Numbered from the stretch's first letter, positions 23,910 to 33,641 are shown. The stretch: 64,000 bases of DNA from Evansella sp. LMS18 (GCF_024362785.1 NZ_CP093301.1:2356001-2420000); one strand, 5' to 3'. Program-made: numbers and translations. Notes: a model not told the origin generated them from the letters alone.

Positions 23910-25544
23910 ATGTTTTCCGGTACTAAAAAACAGTTTTTCTCTGTATTTCTCGTTGTCAGTTTAATAGTTTCATCTATTCTGCCACTGCCGTTTGAGAAGG
24001 TATTTGCAGAGGAAGACAGTTACGTATTGAAAGTTTTACATACGAATGATATTCATTCATCTATTGATGGTTTAGGCAAAGCTGCTGCTTATATGGAAGC
24101 AGAACGTGCTGAAGCAGATTATTCCTTATATCTGGACGCAGGTGATGTTTTCAGTGGAAACCCTGTAGTTGACTTACAGGAAGGAGAACCAATTATCCGG
24201 ATTCTTAACGAAATGAATCTGGACGCAATGGTTATAGGTAACCATGAGTTTGATTACGGCCAGGAAGCTTTTGCAAGAAATGCAGAACTGGCGAACTTCC
24301 CATGGCTGAGTGCGAACACAGAAGTACTCGATCAAGAAATCCCAATTGAGCAGCCGGAGCCCTATTTCATCCAGGAGATGGACGGGTTTACTGTAGGGAT
24401 TCTTGCTCTGACACAGACTCCCCCAGCAACAGCGCCTGCGGGAATCGTTGGACTGGAGTTCCACCCGTATGCTGAAACAGTGGAAGAGTATTCATATTTA
24501 AGGGACGACGTGGATGTTCTTATTGGTTTAACGCATATTGGTTATGGAGCTGATCGTGAGCTTGCTGAACAGTTCCCTGAATTTTTTGATGTAATTATTG
24601 GCGGGCATACACATACTACTCTGCAGGAACCTGTGGTTGTGAATGGAACGCCAATCGTTCAGACAGGAGCTAATCTTACTAATATCGGCAATCTCTCTAT
24701 TGAGGTAGACGCTGATACGCTGGATGTCATCAATGTGGAAGGCTTCCTTCAGCCGGTGGATGAGCTGACGGAAACTAATGCTGAGATTCAGGCGATGATT
24801 GACGAGTATAACGCGGAAATGGAAGAGGTTCTCGCCCAGGTGATTGGTTACACAGAAACTGGCCTTAGCCGGGATGAGCGTTACGAGCAGGACGCGCCAT
24901 TAGGAAACTTCTGGACAGACGCCATGCGTGAATATGTCCAGGCAGATATGGCCTTTACGAATAACGGGGGAATCCGTGCAAACATTGAACCGGGTGATAT
25001 TACCGCAGGAGATATTTATACAGTGGAACCGTTTGCCAATGAAGTAATGGAAATGGAAATGACTGGTGCGGCAATCAGAGATGTCATTGAGTTTTCTTAT
25101 AACAGAAGGAATCAGATTGACCTCCAGACTTCAGGGCTTCATTACACGATTTTCACCGATGAAGAAGGAAATCTTGTTGATGTGGAGTTAGTATTGAATG
25201 GCGAGCCACTGGACATGGAGGAAAAATACCGTGTCGCTGTGTCTGACTATACGGCTACCGGCGGAGGAGGCTATAACTTTGTCGGAGAAGTAATCCAGCC
25301 AAGCGCAGGATTTATGACAAACGCAATGATCGACTTTGCCCAGAGCATTACAGCAACTGGAGAAAATATTAATTACGAGAGTGAAGGACGTATCAGCGTA
25401 GAGTTATATGAGGAAGAGGAAGAAGAAGTACAGCCTCAGCCAGGGCCGCCTGCACATGCAGGGCCACCGGAACATTCAGGAGCACCTGCACACGCTGGCC
25501 CGCCAGCCCACGCAGGAAAACACGGTAATTCCGGACGTGAGTAA
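23910..25544 (+). CDS. Secreted 5'-nucleotidase / metallophosphoesterase with His-rich tail
   Basis: 544 residues with a Sec signal peptide (cleavage near VFAEE, about 32). The metallophosphoesterase domain carries the di-metal ligands HTNDIHSS, DAGDVFSGNP, GNHEFDYG, LTHIGYG and GGHTHT. The C-terminal 5'-nucleotidase domain carries TNNGGIRANI and YTATGGGGYNF, which bind the nucleoside. Such enzymes release phosphate and nucleosides from extracellular nucleotides. The last about 40 residues are unusual: a run of Glu, then Pro-Pro-Ala-His-Ala-Gly repeats with six His. No LPxTG anchor is seen, so it is probably released or held by charge. A terminator follows. Confidence 0.9.
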   Translation: MFSGTKKQFFSVFLVVSLIVSSILPLPFEKVFAEEDSYVLKVLHTNDIHSSIDGLGKAAAYMEAERAEADYSLYLDAGDVFSGNPVVDLQEGEPIIRILNEMNLDAMVIGNHEFDYGQEAFARNAELANFPWLSANTEVLDQEIPIEQPEPYFIQEMDGFTVGILALTQTPPATAPAGIVGLEFHPYAETVEEYSYLRDDVDVLIGLTHIGYGADRELAEQFPEFFDVIIGGHTHTTLQEPVVVNGTPIVQTGANLTNIGNLSIEVDADTLDVINVEGFLQPVDELTETNAEIQAMIDEYNAEMEEVLAQVIGYTETGLSRDERYEQDAPLGNFWTDAMREYVQADMAFTNNGGIRANIEPGDITAGDIYTVEPFANEVMEMEMTGAAIRDVIEFSYNRRNQIDLQTSGLHYTIFTDEEGNLVDVELVLNGEPLDMEEKYRVAVSDYTATGGGGYNFVGEVIQPSAGFMTNAMIDFAQSITATGENINYESEGRISVELYEEEEEEVQPQPGPPAHAGPPEHSGAPAHAGPPAHAGKHGNSGRE

Positions 25545-25551
25545 CAGTAAT

Positions 25552-25588
25552 ACCCTGCAGCTTTTTGCTGCAGGGTTTGTTTTTTTCG
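25552..25588 (+). terminator. Terminator after 5'-nucleotidase
   Basis: ACCCTGCAGC / GCTGCAGGGT stem, then a T run. Confidence 0.92.
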
Positions 25589-25635
25589 AGGTGATAAGTT
25601 GAATCTATGAAGGTGAGGTTGCTGGATTCTAAGGG

Positions 25636-25722
25636 TGGTTCGCATGAGATCGGGGCTGGTTCGCACAACAATGAAGGTTACTCGCACGACATCCATGTGC
25701 AATCGCACAACCTCGGAGATTT
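25636..25722. repeat. 21-bp-period array, core TTCGCA(C/T)
   Basis: Four TCGCA cores at 25640, 25661, 25682 and 25703, each exactly 21 bp apart, with otherwise different filler. TTCGCA is TGCGAA on the other strand. Confidence 0.85.
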
Positions 25723-25792
25723 AACCGCTAAGTAAATAGTGGATGTTTTCTCTACTGCTTGTTAAGATAGTTTTAACAGAATATTTTCAACT

Positions 25793-25884
25793 CACTAGGG
25801 GTGCTTTTTAAAAAGCTGAGAGAAGGCTGCTGGATGCCTTTAACCCTTTGAACCTGTTAGTTAGTGCTGGCGTAGGAAAGTGAT
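25793..25884 (+). ncRNA. TPP riboswitch (THI element)
   Basis: The conserved blocks appear in order: ACTAGGGGTGC, CTGAGAG, ACCCTTTGAACCTG and GTTAGTGCTGGCGTAGGAAAG. These form the TPP-binding three-way junction. A Rho-independent terminator follows at 25906, the usual off switch when thiamine pyrophosphate is plentiful. It controls the THI5/NMT1-like gene at 26036. Confidence 0.95.
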
Positions 25885-25905
25885 TTAAGTCTCGTGATCT
25901 ATCAT

Positions 25906-25946
25906 GCAGACCGGCTCTTTTTATGCAGCTGGTCTGCTTTTTTTAT
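25906..25946 (+). terminator. Riboswitch-controlled terminator
   Basis: GCAGACCGGC / GCTGGTCTGC with a 12-base loop and seven T, 20 bases after the TPP aptamer. It is the expression platform for transcription termination. Confidence 0.9.
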
Positions 25947-26035
25947 TGGACTGAGATATACCCCGGCCGGCGGAAAAAGCAATATTGCCCTAAGTGGCTT
26001 ATTGATAATAATGTAAAACGGAGAGGGGAAAGAAG

Positions 26036-26932
26036 ATGGAAAAATTAAGAGTGGGACTGGAATGGTTTATGAACCCGGATCATATTCCGATGATGATTGG
26101 AATTAAAAAAGGATGGTTTGAAGAGGCTGGTGTTTCGGTTGAAATGATTGAACCGGAGGAGCATTTCGATGCTATCGACGAAATAAAAGCAGGCAGCATG
26201 GATATTGCAATCACAGAGCCAATTCATCTCGTGGAAGACAAAGCGAATGATCATGACATAGTAGGCTTTGGGCGTTTCTTACATACAAACGGAGGAGTCA
26301 TGTATGTAAAAGGAAAGGGTATTGAAAGGCCAAAGGATATGGTGGGCAAGCGTGTCCAGTATCCTGGCGCTCCCGGGATCGGGGGACTGGCTATCGTTAA
26401 GACAATGGTGGAAGCTGACGGGGGAAGCTGCTCAATGGAGGACTTTACTCCGGTTAATAACGGTTTTTACCATACGGATGCCCTTGAGAATGATAAAGCG
26501 GACCTGGCAACATTGATCTTCCGCAACTTTGAGATAGAAGAAGCAAAGCATAAAGGGCTTGATGTTGATTTCTTCGCTTTGAAAGACTGGGGAGTGCCTG
26601 ATTTCTGCCAGCTCATCTTTATTACAGCACCTGATGTGCTGGAAAAAAGGCAGCAGGCAATTCAGGCATTTTTAAAAGTGATCCGTAAAGCTATCGATTT
26701 TATATACGAAAATCCTGAAGAGGCAAAAAATATTTACTTTGATTATACGGGATCGGATAAGGAAGATGTCCTTAATAAAGCAGTAACAGATGCTACTGTT
26801 CCTTGCTTCACTTTCGACCTCTCCATGTCAGCTGATTATTATGACCAACTTCAGAAATGGATGAAGGAGACGGGGAAAATAGACAGAGTTATTGATCCAG
26901 AGGTTTACTGGACGAATAAGCTGAGTTTATAA
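26036..26932 (+). CDS. THI5/NMT1-domain protein (thiamine pyrimidine precursor binding), no signal peptide
   Basis: 298 residues, a periplasmic-binding-protein fold of the NMT1/THI5 family (GLEWFMNPDHIPMMIGIKKGWFEEAG, DIAITEPIHLVEDKA, GKRVQYPGAPGIGG, WGVPDFCQLIF). The family includes ThiY, the lipoprotein that captures formyl-aminopyrimidine for ThiXZ uptake, and fungal THI5, a cytosolic enzyme that builds HMP phosphate from its own active-site His and PLP. This copy starts directly with the domain after GGAGAGG, with no signal or lipobox, and no permease or ATPase is next to it. His64 lies near where THI5 has its donor His66, and Phe-Cys at 190-191 is all that matches the CCCFC motif. A thiamine role is firm from the riboswitch; transport versus another role is open. 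Confidence 0.85.
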   Translation: MEKLRVGLEWFMNPDHIPMMIGIKKGWFEEAGVSVEMIEPEEHFDAIDEIKAGSMDIAITEPIHLVEDKANDHDIVGFGRFLHTNGGVMYVKGKGIERPKDMVGKRVQYPGAPGIGGLAIVKTMVEADGGSCSMEDFTPVNNGFYHTDALENDKADLATLIFRNFEIEEAKHKGLDVDFFALKDWGVPDFCQLIFITAPDVLEKRQQAIQAFLKVIRKAIDFIYENPEEAKNIYFDYTGSDKEDVLNKAVTDATVPCFTFDLSMSADYYDQLQKWMKETGKIDRVIDPEVYWTNKLSL

Positions 26933-26957
26933 GAGTACAAGTTAAAAGAATACATGC

Positions 26958-26995
26958 GAAAACCAGGCGCCGCCAATGGCACCTGGTTTTTTGCA
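26958..26995 (+). terminator. Terminator after THI5-like gene
   Basis: AAAACCAGG(C)G / CACCTGGTTTT hairpin with T run. Confidence 0.88.
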
Positions 26996-27095
26996 TATCA
27001 ATGCATCATTCATTTTCAACCATTAGTTTTTGGATGATTGGCATCATTAACAGATCAACGATGTGCTCTGCTTCCGTACGCTCAAAGGGGAAGTT

Positions 27096-27345
27096 CATTT
27101 GCGAGAGAAAATCCAACCTGCGAAAAATGGACGTTGACCTGCGAAATAGAGGTGCCAACCAGCGAAAGGGGGAGGTTCATCTGCTAAAGAAGTTCTAACC
27201 AGCGAAATAGCGACGCTAACCTGCGAAATGGAGGTGTCAACCAGCGAAAAGGAGGGGGTTATCTGCGAAAGAAAATCCAACCTGCGAACCAGACGTCCCA
27301 ACCTGCGAAAATGCCGCACTAACCTGCGACAAAGAAAAATCCATC
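27096..27345. repeat. 21-bp-period array with 82-bp super-period, core C(C/A)(T/A)GCGAAA
   Basis: About twelve units of (C/A)TGCGAAA or CAGCGAAA with 21, 21, 22 and 18 bp spacing repeated in that order, so that matching units recur every 82 bp (anchors 27101, 27183 and 27265). It lies between two convergent genes. Confidence 0.85.
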
Positions 27346-27357
27346 GATAAGCAATCA

Positions 27358-27390
27358 AAAGAGGCTCCCCTGTAACAGGCAGCCTCCCTC
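27358..27390 (-). terminator. Terminator of catalase gene
   Basis: On the minus strand GAGGCTGCCTG / CAGGGGAGCCTC forms a stem followed by TTTTGATT, 27 bases after the catalase stop codon. Confidence 0.75.
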
Positions 27391-27416
27391 CTTTACTGTT
27401 AACTCAAATTAACTCC

Positions 27417-29570
27417 TCACCCCGGCACCTGGCCGGCGAGTTTCTCCCTGTCCCAGTGACGGTGCTGGGCGAGAGCCTGGATGAATGCCTTGTTAAAGCT
27501 GCGCAAATTTCCCGCTTTCCGTACTGTAACCACTCCGTGTGAGGAGATAGGGAGCAACGGGTTTTCCGCACCGGCAATAATGGCATTGCGAATCTGCGAT
27601 GCATTCAGGAGGTTAACGCCTTCGTTGACAGCACCGATTGTTTTTGCGTGCTTAAAAGCTTCGTTAATAAAATGGAGTGCATCACCATCACTGGCAAGGC
27701 TGCTGGCACTTTTTCGCCCTCCCGGTATGAAAACAGCATCATACATGACAGACTCCACTGTAGTGAGGCTGTTATCTGCCTCAATCTGATGCTTTCCGTC
27801 CTCACTCACAAGTTTCCCCAATCTTCTGCTGATGATATCAGGGTGTACGCCTGCTTTTTTCAGCGCATCTGTAAACTGGCGCAGCTGATTCACATTCCAG
27901 CCATGATCCAGCAAAATAGCAACTCTCCGGGTTCTTGCTGTTTTATTCGTATTCTCCTGGCTCAAAGCAGGGGACTTCGCTGTAATCCCTTTGACTGCAG
28001 GTCTTGCCGGCGGTTCGGCACCCACTCCGGCTGCAATCTGCCTTGCAAGTGCGTGGTCCACATGGTTGAACATATCTACCACACGCTGGCGGAGCTCCAT
28101 ATGTTCCACTTTTCCAACTTCGAAATGGAATGCCTCCACAATATGCCGTTTTTCTGCTGGGGACATACTGTTCCAGAATAACTGGGCCTGGCTGAAATGA
28201 TCCTTGAAGCTCGGGCTCCGTTCCTGAATTTTCTTACCTTCCACTTTTTCCTGGTAATGCGTATACCCGCCTTTTTCCGGAGGGACTGGTCGAGGATAAT
28301 TCCCCCTCATGGAATTTGGCTGGTAGCTCGTGACACCCCGGTCAATCGTCATCCTATGATAGCCGTCCCGCTGGTTGTTGCGTACCCGTGTCATTGCCCT
28401 GTTCACCGGAATCTCGTGGAAATTCGGCCCGCCTAACCGGATGAGCTGGGTGTCCAGGTAGGAGAACAGCCTGCCCTGTAGCAGAGGGTCATTCGTGAAA
28501 TCAATACCAGGAACGACATTCCCAGTGTGAAAAGCGGCCTGCTCTGTTTCAGCAAAAAAATTATCGTTGTTCCTGTTCAGGGTCAGCTTACCAATCGGCC
28601 TGACAGGGATGAGTTCCTCGGGCCAGAGCTTGGTGGAATCAAGTACGTCAAAATCAAATTTAAATTCGTCTTCCTCTTCAAGTACCTGAATGCCGAATTC
28701 GTACTCAGGGAAGTGGCCTGCTTCAATAGCCTCCCAAAGATCACGCCTGTGGTAATCCGGATCTTTACCCGCCAGTTTCTGAGCCTCATCCCAAACGAGA
28801 GAATGGGTTCCGAGAAGGGGAGTCCAGTGGAATTTCACAAAACGGGCTTTCCCCTGCGCATTTACCACCCTGAATGTATGGACACCGAACCCCTGCATCA
28901 TCCGGTAGCTTCTCGGTATCGCTCTGTCTGAGAGGAGCCACATAATCATATGGGCGATCTCCGTGTTATTCACCACAAAGTCCCAGAATGTATCGTGAGC
29001 CGAGGAAGCCTGGGGCATTTCATTATGCGGCTCTGGTTTTATCGCATGTACAACGTCCGGGAATTTGATTGCATCCTGGATGAAAAAAACCGGGATATTG
29101 TTAGCCACAAGATCATAATTTCCTTCTTCCGTGTAAAACTTCGTGGCAAAACCCCGTACATCCCGTACAGTGTCTGCGGAGCCCCGGGAGCCTACAACGG
29201 TGGAAAAACGGACAAACACCGGAGTTTTTACAGACGGGTCCTGCAGAAACTTTGCCCTGGTCAACTCCGTTAATGGTTCATACACCTGAAAATAACCGTA
29301 TGCCCCGGTCCCCCGGGCATGAACGACCCGTTCAGGAATCCGCTCATGGTCAAAATGGGTCATTTTCTCACGGAAATGAAAATCCTCCATAATCGTAGGT
29401 CCCCGGATACCTGCTTTAAGAGAATCATCATCATTTGAAACGGGCACTCCCTGATTCGTCGTCAGCTTTTCTCCTTCATGGTCCACAGTAAACTGCTCCA
29501 GCTGCTGTTTTTTCTGCTGCGGCCTCTGTTTCGGCGGCACGCTTTTTTTAGGCAGTTTATTATCTTTCAT
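27417..29570 (-). CDS. katE: Large-subunit catalase (HPII type)
   Basis: 717 residues from the ATG at 29568-29570, with GGGGAAGGG upstream. Clade 2 monofunctional haem catalase. The distal His is in [13 protein letters not shown], the haem-contact Asn in [23 protein letters not shown], and the proximal Tyr in [22 protein letters not shown]. The last 150 residues form the DJ-1/glutamine-amidotransferase-like domain typical of the large subunit ([23 protein letters not shown]). It destroys hydrogen peroxide. B. subtilis KatE is a sigma-B and KatX a sigma-F gene; the rsbQP genes next door fit a general-stress role, but no sigma-B promoter was confirmed. Confidence 0.93.
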   Translation of the reverse strand: MKDNKLPKKSVPPKQRPQQKKQQLEQFTVDHEGEKLTTNQGVPVSNDDDSLKAGIRGPTIMEDFHFREKMTHFDHERIPERVVHARGTGAYGYFQVYEPLTELTRAKFLQDPSVKTPVFVRFSTVVGSRGSADTVRDVRGFATKFYTEEGNYDLVANNIPVFFIQDAIKFPDVVHAIKPEPHNEMPQASSAHDTFWDFVVNNTEIAHMIMWLLSDRAIPRSYRMMQGFGVHTFRVVNAQGKARFVKFHWTPLLGTHSLVWDEAQKLAGKDPDYHRRDLWEAIEAGHFPEYEFGIQVLEEEDEFKFDFDVLDSTKLWPEELIPVRPIGKLTLNRNNDNFFAETEQAAFHTGNVVPGIDFTNDPLLQGRLFSYLDTQLIRLGGPNFHEIPVNRAMTRVRNNQRDGYHRMTIDRGVTSYQPNSMRGNYPRPVPPEKGGYTHYQEKVEGKKIQERSPSFKDHFSQAQLFWNSMSPAEKRHIVEAFHFEVGKVEHMELRQRVVDMFNHVDHALARQIAAGVGAEPPARPAVKGITAKSPALSQENTNKTARTRRVAILLDHGWNVNQLRQFTDALKKAGVHPDIISRRLGKLVSEDGKHQIEADNSLTTVESVMYDAVFIPGGRKSASSLASDGDALHFINEAFKHAKTIGAVNEGVNLLNASQIRNAIIAGAENPLLPISSHGVVTVRKAGNLRSFNKAFIQALAQHRHWDREKLAGQVPG

Positions 29571-29760
29571 CGGTTTCCCTTCCCCCTCACTGCGCATGTC
29601 TTCTACTCGTATATGTATGGCAGGCCGTTGCAATTTATGCTGTTACTGTGCGGGGTTGGAAAAAATCAGGAACTTATGTATGTTTTAAATTTCCAGTAGG
29701 AAAATAGATGTGAACAGGACTCGTTCACGTTTTACAACCAACTAACAGGAGGATGACAAG

Positions 29761-30072
29761 ATGAAGAAAAACATACTGTGGGTTCTTGCTTTACTTATTT
29801 TTGTAAGTGTAATGGTTCCGGGAAACTTCGCGCAGGCTCAGGATCCTGAATATGCAAAGTGGGGGAAGCTTGCTATTGAAAGAATGATGGAAGAATATCC
29901 AGGTGAGGACGTTAAGGAATATGACTATCAGGGGAAGGTGATCATATCGGATGTCCGGGAGCAGTTTAACTTCCTCTTCACACTGGAAGACGGCAGTAAA
30001 GTGAGGGCTTACGTGCTGGTGGACAGGAAAAAAGATGAGCTGATCGATATACATCTGGAACAGGGGCAGTAA
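29761..30072 (+). CDS. Secreted DUF3889 protein
   Basis: 103 residues with a signal peptide (cleavage near FAQAQD, about 27). Mature part AKWGKLAIERMMEEYPGEDVKEYDYQGKV and a two-strand end RAYVLVDRKKDELIDIHLE match the DUF3889 family of small secreted bacillus proteins, of unknown function. AGGAGG precedes the ATG, and a terminator shared with the convergent rsbP gene follows. Confidence 0.8.
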   Translation: MKKNILWVLALLIFVSVMVPGNFAQAQDPEYAKWGKLAIERMMEEYPGEDVKEYDYQGKVIISDVREQFNFLFTLEDGSKVRAYVLVDRKKDELIDIHLEQGQ

Positions 30073-30076
30073 ACAG

Positions 30077-30116
30077 GAAAGCCGGGATGGCTGTACAAGC
30101 ATCCCGGCTTCTTTAT
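30077..30116. terminator. Bidirectional terminator
   Basis: AAAGCCGGGATG / CATCCCGGCTT hairpin between the DUF3889 gene and rsbP, followed by CTTTATTT. Confidence 0.88.
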
Positions 30117-31327
30117 TTCAGGTCCACTAAAATGAAGCATTTATCATCGTTTTCAGTGTAGCTGCTTTCGGTCTCCTCCAGTGACTGGAGAATGCTTTCT
30201 TTCAGCTCTTTGAGGGAAGCAGAAGGGTGTTTCATCAATAGTTCAGGAAGGTGCTGCACATCCAGGGGATCGGTGACTCCGTCTGTATACAGGAGCAGCC
30301 GTCCGCCGTTTGAGTATTCGACCGAGTTTTTCACAAAGGTTATCCCTTCGAACGCCCCGAGAGGAGGAGTGGTGGATATGAGTTCGTACTGAATACCATC
30401 TGGAGCCTGGAGAAGCGCCGGAGGATGGCCCGCATTAACATATTCAATCGTTTTTCTTTCCGTATCGATAAACAGATATATGGCTGTACAGTAATGCCAG
30501 GCATCTGCGTTATTGCGGAACAGTTCATGGAGGTGGGCATCAAGTTCCTTCATGATCCTTTCACCAGTAACCCCCCGTGAAATCAGCCTTTGGAACAGGG
30601 ACTGGAGAGACATAGTAATCATGGAGGAGGAAATTCCGTGCCCCATTACATCGAGGAGAATAATGCCATACTGTGTCCTGCTGATTTGGTAAAAACCGTA
30701 CATATCGCCGGAAAGCTCGCTGGAAGCTTTATAGTAAGCATCGATTTCCAGTTCCTCATTATTGATTGGTTCTGTTAAAGATGTTTCCTGAATATTTTTG
30801 GCCAGCTGCAGCTCTTTTTCTATATTTTCTTTATACAGCTGGTTTTCCCTGTTAAGTGCGATTAGCTCCTGCCTCTGTTCTTCGAGCTTCTGCAGGAGGT
30901 CTTCCATTTCCATAACAGCTTTATCTTTTTCCACGAGAGCGATTTCCGCCATTTTTTTCGCCTTGATTAGCTCGTTCTCATATTCGTCCCGTTTGTGCAT
31001 TGGGATAAGGACACAATCAATCACAGATGCGTTGTTTCTATACCTTCGCAGCGCATTAATCAGCACAGGGAGTTCTTCCCCTTTGCTTGATGTTAATGAG
31101 ATATACATTTCTTCCACTTTCTCTTCCTTACTTATGAGCGGGAAAAAATAGAGCTGGAAAAAAAGCCGGGCAGGAACGGAAAGTATCTCATTGATGTGCT
31201 TCCCGAGCAGCTTCTCTCCTTTATGGTCGAGGAGAATAAGCAATGTCTCATTAACAGAGATGAGGTTTCCATCCTCATCCATCGTAATAAAACCGCATGG
31301 AGCAAAATTTAGCTGATCATCCATCAA
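30113..31327 (-). CDS. rsbP: RsbP-type PP2C phosphatase with PAS domain (energy-stress activator of sigma-B)
   Basis: 404 residues, almost the same length as B. subtilis RsbP. N-terminal PAS domain at about 8-110 ([21 protein letters not shown]), a coiled-coil at 115-185 ([21 protein letters not shown]), and a SpoIIE/PP2C phosphatase at about 190-404 with the metal-binding Asp in [11 protein letters not shown] and LDVMGHG and in [10 protein letters not shown]. RsbP dephosphorylates RsbV, freeing sigma-B when energy falls. It overlaps the preceding rsbQ by four bases (ATGA), so the two are translationally coupled. Confidence 0.92.
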   Translation of the reverse strand: MMDDQLNFAPCGFITMDEDGNLISVNETLLILLDHKGEKLLGKHINEILSVPARLFFQLYFFPLISKEEKVEEMYISLTSSKGEELPVLINALRRYRNNASVIDCVLIPMHKRDEYENELIKAKKMAEIALVEKDKAVMEMEDLLQKLEEQRQELIALNRENQLYKENIEKELQLAKNIQETSLTEPINNEELEIDAYYKASSELSGDMYGFYQISRTQYGIILLDVMGHGISSSMITMSLQSLFQRLISRGVTGERIMKELDAHLHELFRNNADAWHYCTAIYLFIDTERKTIEYVNAGHPPALLQAPDGIQYELISTTPPLGAFEGITFVKNSVEYSNGGRLLLYTDGVTDPLDVQHLPELLMKHPSASLKELKESILQSLEETESSYTENDDKCFILVDLK

Positions 31328-32163
31328 ACTCGGTCACCTGTTTTCTTTTTTTCAAGGCTTGCCATGTCTCCAGCCAAATATTCACTGATTAACCGAATTG
31401 TTTCCTCAGGATGGCTCATGTGCGGGCAGTGGCCTGTTGCTTCCATAACTCTGAACGTGCTGAGAGGTGTGTTTTCATGAACAAAACGGCCAACCTCCAT
31501 AGAAGCTATGACGTCATCCGTACACTGGAGTATAAGTGACGGTACGGTAATATTCGGAAGATCCTTCCTGTTGTCAGCGAAAAAGGTCGCCTGGGCAAAC
31601 TGTCGCGCTATTACTGGATCCGTTGAACAGAACCGTTCCTCAAGGTCAGCGGAGAGTTCGGGGCGCTGGGGATTGCCCATCACAGTGGCAGCAAACATAT
31701 TTGCCCAGCCAATGTAATTTTTCTCCATTAAATCCAACAGTCCTGTAAGCTCCTCTTTTTCATAACCACCGGCATACTCAGGAGGGTCATTCAGGTAGCA
31801 TGGGGATGGCCCCAGCATGATGAGGCTGGAAAATAATTCAGGTCTTTTCAGGGAGGCGAGGGCTCCAATCATGCCGCCTACGGAGTGGCCGACTAAAATA
31901 ACATCCTCTAACTTTAATGCTTCGCACACATCAAGGACGTCCTGCGCGTACCCTTCGAGAGTGCTGTATTTATCTGGGCTGTATGCTGCCAGGTCGGAAT
32001 TTCCGGCGCCCACATAATCAAATAATATAACTTTATAATTGTCTTCGAAAGACTCTGCTACTGTATTCCATACATTTTGATCACAGCCAAAGCCAGGAGC
32101 AAAAAGCATCGGCACAGTGCCTCGCCCTTTCACTTTTACGTTATTACGGGCTAATATATCCAT
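31324..32163 (-). CDS. rsbQ: RsbQ-type alpha/beta hydrolase
   Basis: 279 residues. Alpha/beta hydrolase with nucleophile Ser94 in GHSVGGM, acid Asp216 or 217 in CTDDVIA and His245 in [11 protein letters not shown]. It sits directly before rsbP, as in B. subtilis, where RsbQ is needed for RsbP to sense energy stress, probably by making or holding a small hydrophobic ligand for the PAS domain. The ribosome site GAAGGAG precedes the ATG. A perfect inverted repeat lies 28-47 bases upstream of the start. Confidence 0.92.
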   Translation of the reverse strand: MDILARNNVKVKGRGTVPMLFAPGFGCDQNVWNTVAESFEDNYKVILFDYVGAGNSDLAAYSPDKYSTLEGYAQDVLDVCEALKLEDVILVGHSVGGMIGALASLKRPELFSSLIMLGPSPCYLNDPPEYAGGYEKEELTGLLDLMEKNYIGWANMFAATVMGNPQRPELSADLEERFCSTDPVIARQFAQATFFADNRKDLPNITVPSLILQCTDDVIASMEVGRFVHENTPLSTFRVMEATGHCPHMSHPEETIRLISEYLAGDMASLEKKKTGDRV

Positions 32164-32190
32164 TTAAAGGCTCCTTCTGCTATTTTACTT

Positions 32191-32210
32191 TTTAAACATT
32201 TGTGTTTAAA
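32191..32210. promoter_or_regulatory. Perfect inverted repeat upstream of rsbQP
   Basis: TTTAAACA-TTTG-TGTTTAAA, two perfect 8-base arms with a 4-base spacer, in the promoter region of rsbQP. It looks like an operator for a dimeric regulator. No T run follows on either strand, so a terminator is unlikely. Confidence 0.5.
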
Positions 32211-32526
32211 AAATACGCTGATTCAATCATAGCATTTTAACAGTAGTTATGTGGGGAAATGCGAAAATAAGTATTGGCGGATTGTGGGAATTGCAGTTTT
32301 AAGAAAGTCAGAAACCTTCTGTTAGCGGGAGGCTGGAAGAGTGTGTAAATTATTACATAATTTCGAATTGGAATATAAGAACCAGCGGTAATTCTGTTTT
32401 CTAGTCATTTATTCCCAGGAACTTTATAATAGAATTATAGTTTTTCATACGGAAGATATTAAAAGGTTTATGAGGAAAAGAGCGAAGACCAAGGTTGTCA
32501 CTTTTTACATATTGGGAGGTATTTTA
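32211..32526. other. Divergent intergenic between rsbQ and EAL gene
   Basis: About 315 bases, AT-rich, presumably holding both promoters. No repeat array or RNA seen. Sequence just upstream of 32527 continues the EAL reading frame, but without a ribosome site. Confidence 0.4.
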
Positions 32527-33540
32527 TTGGAATGCAGGGGCTGCTCAGTTCACGAATTAAGCTATGAAATTAAGCTGGACGGATTGGGAAATAAGGCGGT
32601 GCAGCAGGAAGTAATCAATCATCTGGACAGGAGAGGCATGGATGTCCAGGCTAAGGGGAATATTTTAACGGTTAATGAGCCAGGGGTTCTTGAGCTGCTG
32701 GATTTCTGCCATCATCATTTGAATGTGGAGGAAGCTTCTTTCCGTCTCGCTGACAAGAACTGGCTTCCCCTTTCTGAGGTGGAGTCTGTACTGGAGCTTC
32801 AATGGATTGACGAGGTGATAAGTAAGGAGCTCATCACTTGTTTTTACCAGCCGATCGTCACCAGAGATGAAGAGGTGTATGGCTATGAGCTGCTGGCCAG
32901 GTTTAAGCGGGAGGACGGGTCCTTTATTTTTCCCGGAGAAATCTTTGGAGCGGCGAAAACACGGGGGCGCTTGTATGCACTGGACCGCTTATGCAGAATG
33001 ACAGCGGTAAGGTACGCAGAAAGGTTAGGGAATAAGAAAGCCTTTATTAACTTTATTCCTACTTCCATTTATGCTCCGGAATACTGCCTCCGGTCAACTA
33101 TTGGACTGGCCACCCAGCTGGGTATAGACCCTGCCCAGCTTGTCTTTGAAGTGGTGGAGACGGAAAAGGTGGACGATACAGCCCATTTAAAAAGAATCCT
33201 CCATTATTACAAGGAACGGGGGTTCAAATACGCCCTTGATGATGTAGGGGAGGGCTATAACACGTTTGAAATGCTGGAAAAACTGAGGCCGGATTATATG
33301 AAGCTGGATATGAAGTTTGTTCAGGGCGTAGCCGTGGATCTGGAAAAGCAGGAGGCTGCAGCACGACTTCTAGCTAAAGCTGCTGAAACCGGGTCTGTCC
33401 CTCTCGCAGAAGGTGTGGAAACGAAAGAGGATTTTGAGTGGCTGAAAGATAAAGGATATGAGTTGTTCCAGGGGTATTATTTTGGGAAACCAGCCCCTTC
33501 GCCGAGGGAGAATAAGGACAGCACACTTACGAATAATTAA
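32527..33540 (+). CDS. EAL domain protein (cyclic-di-GMP phosphodiesterase family)
   Basis: 337 residues from a TTG at 32527, with GGGAGGT seven bases upstream, giving the N-terminus LECRGC. Residues about 15-90 form an N-terminal region without a name. The EAL domain runs from about 100: the first motif is YGYELLAR, metal and substrate positions FINFIPTS, EVVETE, YALDDVGEGYN (the DD pair), DYMKLD and the loop AEGVET, then QGYYFGKP. The catalytic acidic residues appear to be present, so hydrolysis of c-di-GMP is plausible, although ELL replaces EAL. No GGDEF partner is nearby. Confidence 0.85.
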   Translation: MECRGCSVHELSYEIKLDGLGNKAVQQEVINHLDRRGMDVQAKGNILTVNEPGVLELLDFCHHHLNVEEASFRLADKNWLPLSEVESVLELQWIDEVISKELITCFYQPIVTRDEEVYGYELLARFKREDGSFIFPGEIFGAAKTRGRLYALDRLCRMTAVRYAERLGNKKAFINFIPTSIYAPEYCLRSTIGLATQLGIDPAQLVFEVVETEKVDDTAHLKRILHYYKERGFKYALDDVGEGYNTFEMLEKLRPDYMKLDMKFVQGVAVDLEKQEAAARLLAKAAETGSVPLAEGVETKEDFEWLKDKGYELFQGYYFGKPAPSPRENKDSTLTNN

Positions 33541-33606
33541 CTTAAAGTCAAATTTTGCTGAGGTATGGAGGTTGACGCTATTACCGGCAACCTTGGCAGA
33601 AACTAT

Positions 33607-33641
33607 GAAGAGCACCTCCCGCTTCAGGGAAGTGCTCTTTA
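33607..33641. terminator. Bidirectional terminator
   Basis: AAGAGCAC(C)TCCC / GGGA(A)GTGCTCTT hairpin between convergent EAL and NlpC/P60 genes. Confidence 0.85.
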
